Shown piece by piece: positions 43,871-52,964 of a DNA stretch of 64,000 bases; the stretch's first letter is position 1; each line of letters starts with the position of its first letter. The stretch comes from Roridomyces roridus. Its lineage: Eukaryota; Basidiomycota; Agaricomycetes; Agaricales; Mycenaceae. The stretch lies in assembly GCA_029378245.1 (NCBI GenBank), contig JARKIF010000033.1:62001-126000 (forward strand), written 5' to 3'. The position numbers and the translations under genes were made by a program. The notes below the pieces were generated by a model that was not told the DNA's origin, made no database searches, and saw only the letters and a program-made list of their open reading frames with translations.

Positions 43871-45312
43871 ATGACCCACATCCCCCAGACCATGCTCGCT
43901 GCACGCATGGTGCGCGGAAACGAACGACTCGTCCTCGACAAGGCGTATCCGATTCGAGAGCTCAAGGATAACGAGGTGTTACTCAAGATGGCTGCGGCTG
44001 GCGTCTGCCATTCCGACGTCACGCTGCTCACTGGAGTCACTCTGGACACTCGCACGTATGTGCTGGGCCACGAGGCCTGCGGAGTTGTCGTCAAGTAAGT
44101 TACTGGCGCGTTGCTTTGGCCCACTCAAACATGTGCAGACTCGGATCCAACGTCGACCACAAACACATCCATATCGGAAAATTATATTCTGTACTCACGG
44201 GTGACAGCTGTACGCATGGAATCAATGGAAATTCAGCCTTGTTCAATAGCTTTGGTATTGGGAACGACGGTGCCTACGCCGAGTACTTCATTGTCACCTT
44301 TGACCTGCTCGTGCCTGTCGTGAGTCTTCCGCAGTGCTATCTATCTTCCAATAGCTGAACATTGCAGCCTGCTGGCGTTCCTCGTGCTCTGGCAGCCATT
44401 GCGTCCGACGCTGGTGTCACGGCTTATCACGCTGTTCAGCATGCTGCTCAGGTGCGCGCGGCTCATCACACCCTCAAGGTGCATTATAATTCCCAGAATC
44501 CAGGTCAAGAAAGGCGACAAAGTTCTCATTTTTGGAATCGGCGGTCTCGGTCACTTGGCCGTCCAATACGCAAAGCATTTCGGCGCAACTGGCAAGTTAC
44601 TTCTCAATTAGTGGGCAATTTATTGAATTGACTGCTTGCAATTCAGTTTATGTCTGTGACTTTAAACCCGCCGCCCGCAAACTTGCGCTCGAGCTAGGCG
44701 CCACCGAGGCGTTTGATTGGATTCAACTCAACACGAAACTCACGGCGGGATTCACTGTGGATACCACGATTGACTTCATCGCCAGCAACCAATGTGAGTT
44801 TACAGATTTGACTCTCGCTTGGCCGTTCATAATCAATGATTCACAGCGTTCACCGCTGCGATGGGCGCTCTCCAGCGCAATGGTGTCAACTTTCCCAGCA
44901 GTCCGAGCCTCGTTCTGGTACGTCTCACTCGTCCAGTTCTCGTGCATACTCTCAACCTGCTGCAGGTTGGAGCAAATCCCGAGAATTTGACATTCAACAG
45001 TCTGAGCATACTCGGATCCGGGATACAAAGTGCGTGGGAATGCTGCATTTCTCCAGGTGACCGGCACTCATTCGCTTTACTACTTAGTTCGTGAAAGTAC
45101 CTACGGTCCGCGGAGTGCCCTCGTTGCTGCTTTGGATCTCTTTGCCAAGGTTCGTTGTTTGCTTGAATTCTTCATACTGCAACTGATATCGTGCATAGGG
45201 TATTGTTCGCGGTCATGTGCACGAGGAGCCGCTCGAGAGCGTCAACAAGGTCATTGACGAACTTCGTTCATCTGAGATCCTGGGGCGCAAAGTCCTTGTC
45301 GCACACGAGTAA
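43871..45312 (+). CDS. Zinc-type (MDR) alcohol dehydrogenase, copy 3, intact
   Basis: Start MTHIPQTMLAARMVRGNERL; nine exons; stop TAA 45310-45312; about 345 aa. All splice sites are acceptable, including the GC-AG intron after KHFGAT. Zinc-ligand motifs GVCHSD and GHEACG, dinucleotide motif GIGGLGHLAVQYAKHFGAT, acidic residue in VCDFKPAARKL. The C-terminal part reads RESTYGPRSALVAALDLFAK, then GIVRGHVHEEPLESVN and GRKVLVAHE. This is the best functional candidate of the five copies. It is convergent with secreted protein copy D (171 bp between stops). Cytosolic, NAD(H)-dependent by inference; substrate unknown. Confidence 0.85.
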
Positions 45313-45483
45313 TGTGACGGATGGGAGTGTCTTTGGGACATCAGTCTTTTACCAAGTTCACTGTTTCTCCAACAAGAGTACATTTCTTCGCAAACTACAG
45401 AACGGCACAACTCGGGATATCGATTCGAACCCTAATGACGAAAAATACCCTTCATATTCAATTTCTCGTCCACCCGATGCCCT

Positions 45484-46002
45484 TTAGAGGGGCGAGCAGA
45501 CGAACGAGCTCGTCAAGTCGTTGAAGTTCTCCGTTCCAGAGAGCCCTGGGACACTGCTGAATACCCAGGTCCCCTGCGTCAAGACGACCTCGCTGTTTTG
45601 GTTCGAGTTGCCGGTCCCAGAAGCGATGCAGGCCGCGTCCCTACGTGAAAATACATTCAACAAATCGGTGCCAGCGCATCAATCGTGAGACTTACTCGAA
45701 GAACGTGCAGACAAATCCACCGGGTACGATGGCAGCAGAGATTTCTTGGTTGAGGAAGGACAACCCGCCGGTGAGGTTGACGCAGTCGTCCGAAACGACG
45801 GGGATCCCGACGCAGCCGCTGACCGCATTGGCATCGGTGCAGACGGTGACCGTCGTGGTCGCTTTCTGGATTTTCGTCTATCAGCGCAGGCCAGGGGCGA
45901 GAGAGAAAGACTTACGGCGCTGCGTTGCTGCATTGGTGAGGCCGACACCGTAGAGATGAGGGCAACGAGGGTAATCGCGAGGAGAGCCTTGGAGTTGAAC
46001 AT
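45484..46002 (-). CDS. Six-cysteine small secreted protein (copy D)
   Basis: ATG 46002, stop TAA 45486-45484, three exons. Signal peptide MFNSKALLAITLVALISTVS. The mature part starts after SASPMQQRSA and reads KATTTVTVCTDANAVSGC, DDCVNLTGG, VPGGFVCTFF and ends SSFVCSPL. Six cysteines. D is the second most diverged copy after A, and the signal peptides of both begin MFN. Intact. Confidence 0.8.
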
Positions 46003-46503
46003 TGCAAGTTAGCTTGAGTGGCGAACTGAGGTTATTCCAATTGAGGTGGGTGCCTTTTATACCTTTAGTTGACCCCAGATTGACTCGTGTATTTTCGTCA
46101 GAGGCGTTCGATATTATCATTTCGTCGGCCGATAAGACTCGTACCTGACAATGACAGGATGAGCGACGCGCGCAGTCAACTTTCGCAGCTTCGATCCATC
46201 CGGGCGTCCTTTCTTCCGCCGTAACAAGGCAGGGTTTGTCTTTCTGTCTCACGGTTGTCGTTTAATTTCAGCGTTCTCGCGTGGACTCTTTGTCTTCGTT
46301 CCAAGCTCGACGTCACTTTGTGTCACTGTCGAGCAATGGTTGAAAACTTGGAATTACCGCCGTGGCGCTCATTTAGGCGCCCACCTCAGTACATCAGCTT
46401 CCCGCATAGTGAGCTGTGGTGGTCATGTCCTCTCCGAATCAATATAACACCGTACAGCTGAGAGTTGGCCCATCCCTGAGAACCAGAGCAATATATTCAC
46501 CTT
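46003..46503. other. Promoter region of secreted copy D, otherwise no gene
   Basis: TTTTATACC at 46055-46063 is the inverse of GGTATAAAA. No other supported feature before the conserved element. Confidence 0.45.
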
Positions 46504-46640
46504 CCGGTGGTTGAAACATCCGGTGGGTGACAGAATGAACGTTTGAGAAGCTCCCGAAGCTGCTGGTCATTGGTACAAGTTTTGAGCACATTGGACCAAA
46601 TCCCTGTCTCTGGAATATCTGCGCGACAACCGGGAGAGCG
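46504..46640. repeat. Conserved non-coding element, copy 3 of 5
   Basis: Starts CCGGTGGTTGAAACATCCGG, ends GCGCGACAACCGGGAGAGCG; the most diverged copy. Confidence 0.65.
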
Positions 46641-46731
46641 AGAAGCAACCATGATCACCGGCACCTTTAATCCGCTCATATTTTGTCCGCATTTGGCTCG
46701 GGCTGTGCAGTCCTTTTTTGTCTTCTGCCAG

Positions 46732-47075
46732 ATGCATGCAACTGCAGCGCCCACCGACCCAGAGCCCACGCGCGCAGAAGGGCTATGGTTTGACGACTGT
46801 AGCCTCATTACCCAAAACCCGGGAAGGATGCCCCTTCGTCGGTCTGCCTGACAGCGCGTCCGATCTGACTCTATTTCTCAAGGCCATATTGTTCTACGAG
46901 TCCGTCTCTCTCCACACCCCACTCCTCGAACTTACATGATTCGCAGCTCCTCCCGCGAAAACCACATTCACAATTCTTTCCGAGATACTTAGGATGAGTC
47001 ACAAGTACTCTGTCGACCCTCTCCGGAAACGCGCCCTTCCATCCGACGACGACACCAGTAGGAGGAGGCTAGCTT
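46732..47075 (+). pseudogene. BTB gene relic with internal deletion
   Basis: MHATAAPTDPEPTRAEGLWF then DDCSLITQN is the start of the BTB family. The segment coding for AENTLFRVSRDFL is deleted. The frame shifts to REGCPFVGLPDSASDLTLF, and a spliced-looking continuation reads APPAKTTFTILSEILRMSHK YS before breaking up. Not functional. Confidence 0.7.
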
Positions 47076-47298
47076 CTCAGGTTTCCTGTCCCTATTGTGC
47101 TCCGCGGGGTACCTTGAGCTGAATGAATCACAGACATGCTGAATGAAGTCTTCCACGATTCATCCGCATGGATTCACAGAAGTTTCCCAGTGGTCCGTAC
47201 GAGTAATCATTATGTAATCAGAGAAGGGAAAAGTCGCAATTGAATTTGGGAAAGCCGGTGTTTCAACGGGCGTTGGGCTTCGATTGCACGTCTTCATT

Positions 47299-47543
47299 AG
47301 GTGCGTTCAAAGTTAAAACCTGTTGTGATGGCTGGTTTGACAGCGCCTAAGAAGCGCTACCCGCTGATCCGGTGATTACCAACGAAGGAACTCGGCAGAA
47401 ACCCATCACAACGGGTTTTGGCCACAACGGGTTTCGCTCACCGGATAAAAAGTCGGCGAGGAAAAAACCCGGTGTGAAAAACCCGGTGTGCAATCCGCAA
47501 CGGATTCCACACCGGGTCCGCCTCGTCAACTTTGAACGCACCT
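47299..47543. mobile_element. MITE with TIR AGGTGCGTTCAAAGTT, 245 bp
   Basis: Left AGGTGCGTTCAAAGTT and right AACTTTGAACGCACCT are exact inverses. Flanks show ATT on both sides (or a TA duplication if the ends are one base inside). Internal AACCCGGTGTG / CACACCGGGT repeats. No coding frame. Confidence 0.8.
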
Positions 47544-48354
47544 ATTGACCAGCTGCAAGGAAGGCGGCACGCACGGTCATAGTAAGTAAGTCAGTTGATT
47601 CAGCTCATCACAAGGCCAGACCGGCAAGAGTCACGAGTGTGCTCTCGGGCTTTAAGAGAACGCGATAGTTATCTAGAAACCCAGTCATGGACGCGCGGGC
47701 GATTCAACGGTCGGATGATCTCCAACTAGAGTATTAGGCGATTGGCAATGGGTGTGGAAAGAAGAGGACTAACCAAGGACTGAGAAGACAGGGGCTTTTG
47801 ATGGCCGATGATCAGATGATGAGTTACTTAACTAAGCAGATTGCTCCTTCTTTTGTGCCACAACCACCTGCTCACATCCGATCTCGCACGACAACACTGG
47901 GCCTGGTCGATGTTGTCGAGACACCCGTACTCTCCGGACTTTGGAGGACGCCGCACATGACGCCGCACGCGCCAAGAGTCCCAAGACATTTACAGCGTTC
48001 CACGGACCACGGGAAAGGCAGACTTGGAGCTTCAGCAGTGTGATGGAGACTGACTTGGCGACTTGGGCTGCCCCGGCCCATACTGTTGGTTCTCAGTCTG
48101 GGCTCCCCTCCTGATGACTCTGCTGGGCAGTTGACGACGACACCAACTTCCTATAGCCTCTCTGCCCATTCTTCCCCTTTACCGGGCAACATGGAACGAT
48201 TGAGTTATACGACAGACTAAACCCACCCTCGGTCCTGACGGGCGGCCAGCGCGCGCGTCCGGGACGCCGCACAGAACACAACGGACGATCGGACACTGCG
48301 GCTGTCTCTCGAGTTGGAGACGTCGACATTTTCACAGCCTGGTCAGTTTCCGGG
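47544..48354. other. Intergenic upstream of ADH copy 4
   Basis: Short frames only. The last 120 bp contains the ADH promoter blocks, including GCGCGCGTCCGGGACGCCGC shared with copy 2. Confidence 0.45.
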
Positions 48355-48362
48355 TATAAATA
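48355..48362 (+). promoter_or_regulatory. TATA box of ADH copy 4
   Basis: TATAAATA in CCTGGTCAGTTTCCGGG-TATAAATACAAG, 72 bp before the ATG; same as copy 1. Confidence 0.7.
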
Positions 48363-48433
48363 CAAGAGTGTTCCTCCTGATTCTCTACACAAGAACCACT
48401 TCCACATCCTCCAATCTACTTGCTCTCATCACA

Positions 48434-50061
48434 ATGACCTCCACTCCCCAGACCATGCTCGCTGCGCGCTACGTCCCTGGAAACGAGAAACTCGTTCTAG
48501 ACCGGGCGTATCCCATCCGGGAGCTCAAGGACAACGAGGTCCTGCTCAAGATGGTTGCGGCTGGCGTCTGCCATTCGGACACGGCCCTACTCAGCGGAGT
48601 CGGTCTCGACACCCGGACGTCCCCTACTCTGTCAAGAGGAGGGTTCTGTGGGGCTGAATGACTGATGGCCTGCAAAATTCAGTCCACCTTTTCCCACATA
48701 TGTCAACCACTGACCCACATTCTTCTCCATCCCTGATGTAAAATGCAATCACCCACTGGGGCCCGTGCCAAGCCGCCGCCGGCTGATATTTCCTGCCGGC
48801 ATCATGATCCGTCCCAGAGTAGGGGACCGGTGCTTGCACCGTTATGGATATGTTATGGGCCACGAGGCGTGTGGCATGCCCGTCAAGTGTGTATCAAATC
48901 CACTGGTTGTTCTCAGCACTCAAATGCGCGTAGACTGGGAGCCAAGGTCGACAAGCATCAGATTCATCTCGGCCAGTTGTATTCCGCGTTGAATCTCAAC
49001 GGCTGCACCCACGGCTTGAACGGCGCTTCGGCGTTGCTCAATAGCTTCGGTATCGGGAACCACGGAAGCTACGCCGAGTACTACATTACAACTTCTGACT
49101 TGCTCGTGCCGGTCGTGAGTTGCTGTTGCAATCGAGACTCTGCTCATGCTAATCAAGGATGAACTTAGCCCGAGGGGGTCCCTCCGGCCGTTGCTGCCAT
49201 CGCGTCCGATGCAGGTGTTACTGCTTATCATGCTGTCCACCATGCAGCTCAAGTAACGTCCCAGAAACTCCTTGATGTGCAGTATCCAACTGAGACACAA
49301 CGGTCAAACCAGGCGACAAGGTTCTGATATATGGAGTTGGCGGCGTGGGTCACCTGGCCGTGCAATACGCCAAACATTTCGGAGCTACAGTCTACGTCTG
49401 TGACTTCAAACCCGCCGCGCGCCAGCTAGCACTTGAATTGGGTGCGACCGAGGCCTTTGATTGGATTGAGCTCAACAAGAGACTCACTGCAGGATTCACT
49501 GTCAACACTACGATCGACTTTGTGGCTACCAATCAGAGTGCGTCCTGGTCGATCCCTTTCTTCTAGTCTGAGAAACCTGTTTTAGCGTTCACCACTGCCA
49601 TGGCGACCGTCGCACGCAACGCCGTTGACTTTCCTGTCAGCCCCAGAGTCGTTCTCGTATGTGTTGAATCTTTCACTTTCATTCTTTGTCTGACTTGATG
49701 TCGAATGCGTAGGTCGGTATAAGCGCCGAGAACCTAGTCTTCAACACTTTGGCCATTCTTTCATCGGAGGTGCAGAGTAAGTTGGTTCGAGCAAATTCCG
49801 TCTAAAATCTCACTAACCATTGTTCAGTCATCGGAAGCTCCTATGGTCCCCGCAGCGCCCTCGTCGCAGCTCTGGACCTGTTTGCCAAGGTGTGCTTGCT
49901 TTCTCATTACCGTGTTCGCGGTCAAACTTCTCATGTCCTACGCGCAGGGAACTGTTCGGGCGCACGTTAGCGAGCACCCGCTGGAGAATGTGAACCAGAT
50001 AATTGAGGAGTTGCGCGCCTCTGACGTACTTGGGCGGAAAGTGGTCGTTGCACGCATGTGA
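48434..50061 (+). pseudogene. Zinc-type alcohol dehydrogenase, copy 4, interrupted
   Basis: Starts MTSTPQTMLAARYVPGNEKL, then GVCHSD. Exon 1 is broken after LDTRT by a 207-bp MITE (48620-48826), just before the codons for VMGHEACG, with stops inside the insert. The rest follows copy 1 (LGAKVDKHQIHLGQL, VGGVGHLAVQYAKHFGATVY, VCDFKPAARQLALEL). A second defect is loss of the splice acceptor before VKPGDKV: copy 1 has GTACAG, here the sequence is ACAACG at about 49300. Stop TGA 50059-50061. Inactive unless both defects are bypassed. Confidence 0.75.
48620..48826. mobile_element. Small TIR element in exon 1 of ADH copy 4
   Basis: Perfect 12-bp inverted ends TCCCCTACTCTG (48620-48631) and CAGAGTAGGGGA (48815-48826). 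About 23 extra bases (CCGGTGCTTGCACCG...) remain between its right end and the resumed coding sequence, so the insertion boundary or target duplication is unclear. No coding frame. Confidence 0.7.
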
Positions 50062-50173
50062 ATTGGCAGCAACTGCTTGTTTTATCGCTAGCTACATTCT
50101 CTGTAATTGTGTGTTCAGTCTCCTTACGTCGTGAATCGAAGGAATGTTGAATCGCCGTGTGTTACGAACCAGG

Positions 50174-50233
50174 ATGCTGGCCCAGGTTGACTCACTGATT
50201 GGTGAAAGCGGGACGCAGGACGAACTTTACTAG
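50174..50233 (+). pseudogene. Short conserved tail, third copy
   Basis: MLAQVDSLIGESGTQDELY then TAG, equivalent to the end of the ORF at 22953. The DNA continues to match 23121-23200 (TAGTGCAAG, TGTCCGTCAT, ACTAATACAAGACACAG), so the whole segment was copied together with secreted copies B and E. Confidence 0.5.
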
Positions 50234-50378
50234 TGCAAGGCTCATTTGTCCGTCATCGAAAGACTTGTTAACGCGACTAATACAAGACACAGTTCAACCC
50301 GTGGCCGAAAACCCAAGACGATACATGTAACCCAATGACCTTTATATGCACCTAAATTTCCTTCACTGCAGCCGCAGA

Positions 50379-50893
50379 TTAAAGGGGAGAGCAGGTGATC
50401 GAGCTGGTCAAGTCGTTGAAGTTCTCCGTCCCCGAAAGCCCTGGGGCAGCGGCCAAGTTCCACGTTCCCTGAGTGAGGACGACCTCGCTGTTTTGGTTCG
50501 AGTTGCCCGTGCCCGAGGCGATGCAGCCGGCGTTCCTATCAAGCAGATCAATTTCTCATTCATTCCCCCGCGGATGCGAAACTCACTCGAAGAAGGTGCA
50601 GATGAACCCGCCAGGCACCACAGCGCCGGAGATTTCCTTGTTGAGGAAGCTGAATCCGCCCTGGGAGAGATCGAGGCAGCTGCCAGACACGAAGGGGACG
50701 GCGATACAGCCCTGGGGCGGGCTGACCGAGCCAGTGCAGAGGGTGACGGTCGTGGTTGCGTCCTGTGGTCGACAGATTAGAACGTGAACCCTATGGACGG
50801 AGAGGCAAGACTTGCAGCGCTGCGCTCCATGTTGCTCGGGGCGGCCGACGCCACGGCGACAAGGGTGATGGCGAGGAGAGATTGGAAGAACAT
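50379..50893 (-). CDS. Six-cysteine small secreted protein (copy E)
   Basis: ATG 50893, stop TAA 50381-50379. Signal peptide MFFQSLLAITLVAVASA, then PSNMERSA. Exon 2 begins DATTTVTLCTGSVSPPQGC and has VPGGFICTFF; exon 3 has WNLAAAPGLSG and ends SSITCSPL. Six cysteines. The first intron uses a GC donor (GCAAGT), whereas the same intron in copies A to D and F starts with GT. Intact, provided that GC donor is used, as is common at a low rate in fungi. Confidence 0.8.
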
Positions 50894-51469
50894 CGTTGGT
50901 TGGTTGGTTGGCTTGAGTGAGACTTGAGCGAACTGAAGTTTTGGGTTGAGCTTTGTCGTCTTTTATACCTTTATAATGCTTCATGTGCTATTTATGTGAG
51001 CTGCAGAGATTTTGCGGAATGTGACAGGAGCACACGAGAAACCTGCTGAAGAAGACGATGGAGAATGAAATCGCCGGAGGCCTCGGTTGACAGCCCAGTG
51101 ACAGGTAGCAGCCTTGGCTTTGGAACTGTTGTATTGATCAGAAAGTTCGATCGAGTGGTCCTTGTTCTTTTGTGCTCGAGGTGCTCAACACCCTTTGACT
51201 CGGCTTCCTTGGTGACTCGTTTTCCATTCGAGATTTCTGTCATACGGATTTTAGCCAACGTCCTTGCAATAGTTCGTGCAAGTGATTATAGCCAATCGTT
51301 GACCGACATAGCCGCCCCGGCTTGGCCTGTATTCGAGAATCGACTCTCGAGTACATATCCCCGGGAAATTGAACACAAGAATCTCGACACCCGACTCAGC
51401 GCAGAAATGAGTCGCCGGAGGCGCAGAAAATCATAGCTGGTTCCGATATGAATCACAACCATCTGAATT

Positions 51470-51604
51470 CCGGCGGTTGAAATTTCCGGGGGTGACAGGA
51501 TGCACGAAGCAAGCGAGTTCGGGGTGCTATTGAAATCCTCGATACATTAGATCCGGCGCATTGCTTCTCTGACTTGTAGTTGCGAGACAACCGGGAGAGC
51601 GAAA
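51470..51604. repeat. Conserved non-coding element, copy 4 of 5
   Basis: Starts CCGGCGGTTGAAATTTCCGG, ends GCGAGACAACCGGGAGAGCG. Closest to the copy at 24352; both continue outward with GAAATGAGT on the 5' side. Confidence 0.75.
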
Positions 51605-52255
51605 ACTGTATTACTTATGTACGCCCGCGCTCGCCCGCTTGCTTCTAAGTACTTCTAAGTAGTTGTTCAACATCAGCCGGTAATTGGGCGGCAATCAGCC
51701 GGCGGACTCGGAATTGAAGTAAACTTGACTTCAAATAACGCGAATGCTGTACGTCCCTGGAGTGAAGCAACGGCTGAGGGACCGTGACCAACTCGTTGCA
51801 ATTTTGAAAGGCAACGACGGGTCCGGGACCGTGACCGTTGCCTCAAAGTGCAACGGACAATGGCTGATCAGTGCCATTCAGAACGCCGAGGAACAATGGA
51901 ACGACGACGACTCCTGCTCCCGTCTGCTCCCATGGTTCGAAATTGACAATTTGGGAGCCAAAATCCGATTTTTACCCGGGGTCATTCACCTTCTCGACAT
52001 GTCACGGTGGTCCAGCGGCAACAGCCCTGACCGTGACCGTGACCCCACCGAAAAAAAGCAACGCAACGGGTCCAGCCGTGACCGTGACCGTTGCTTCAGT
52101 ACAGGGACGTACCGTGTGGATACCGTGATCACCATGATGCCGAGCGTGATCTGTTGCGATGATCGCTTTGTGCATATTTGCGATGGGCTGTGCAATCATC
52201 TTTGTCTTCTCCCATCAATCGAGCTGATGCGTCGACGCCGCAGGAGTATGCTTAT
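51605..52255. other. Intergenic with GTGACCGT repeats
   Basis: Tandem and inverted ACCGTGACC / GGTCACGGT words around 51770-51840 and 52025-52100 suggest the ends of a small element of about 300 bp, with GACGGGTCCGGGACCGTGAC at one side and ACGGGTCCAGCCGTGACCGT at the other, in the same orientation. Boundaries not established. Confidence 0.35.
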
Positions 52256-52511
52256 ACAAGAACGGTGGCCTCTGGTTTGAGGATTGCGGAATCACAACTC
52301 AAGCAGCAGTTGTTCTCTTCCGTCTCTCGCGACTTTCTCGCGGCACATTCTCCCGTCTTTCGCGATATGCTGTCGGTTTCCAGTGTCCACCCCTGAAACC
52401 CGGGCCCGCGATGGATGCCCTTTCGTCTCCTTGCGGGACACAGCCCAGGATTTCACCGTCTTCCTCGAAGGTCTGTTGTACTACCAGTGCGTGCCACTCT
52501 CCACCCGCTGA
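52256..52511 (+). pseudogene. BTB gene relic
   Basis: Reads GLWFEDCGITTQAAVVLFRL then SRDFLAAHSPVFRDMLSV; a frameshift follows and the next frame gives RARDGCPFVSLRDTAQDFTV and LLYYQCVPLSTR before a stop. Frameshifted and lacking its 3' half. Confidence 0.7.
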
Positions 52512-52964
52512 TTCGAAGACACCACTGACCACAGTGTTGGCACAGGCATTGTCCGGCAGATTTACATGCCTTGGTCCCTTCGCTTCGACTGCCAATCCTT
52601 CAAGCACCAATCCTTCCGGCCATCTCTCCGGACTCCGGATCAGGGGAAGGTACGGCAGGCCCATGAGCTGAGCGGCGGCGGATGGGGAAACACAGTGTCT
52701 ACGCGTGACGCACGCCACCAAGGCAAGGTTCGACGTCCCGCATGATCCTGACCAGTGTAATTTGAATTGTACGACGAAATGGAGGGTAAATCCGATGACA
52801 GCGCGAGTCGACGCTCACATGGGCTTATTCTGTATTGAAGTGTGGGGTCGGTCCGAGGTATGTGGAGAATACTTTCTGGTGGGATTAATTTCTCACTATT
52901 TCTGTCCACTCCCCACTACCCCCTCTACGTTTTTGTCACAATTCGCCATTCAGGCTGTTACTGA
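52512..52964. other. Intergenic, may contain the 5' end of the next gene
   Basis: No BTB sequence continues. A splice acceptor-like CATTCAG at 52947-52953 could belong to the first intron of the large gene, but no start exon was recognised. Confidence 0.35.

Noticed and set aside
48434..50061. Functional ADH copy with the insert spliced as an intron
   Set aside because: The 207-bp insert has TIRs and no donor/acceptor that restores frame, and a downstream acceptor is also lost.
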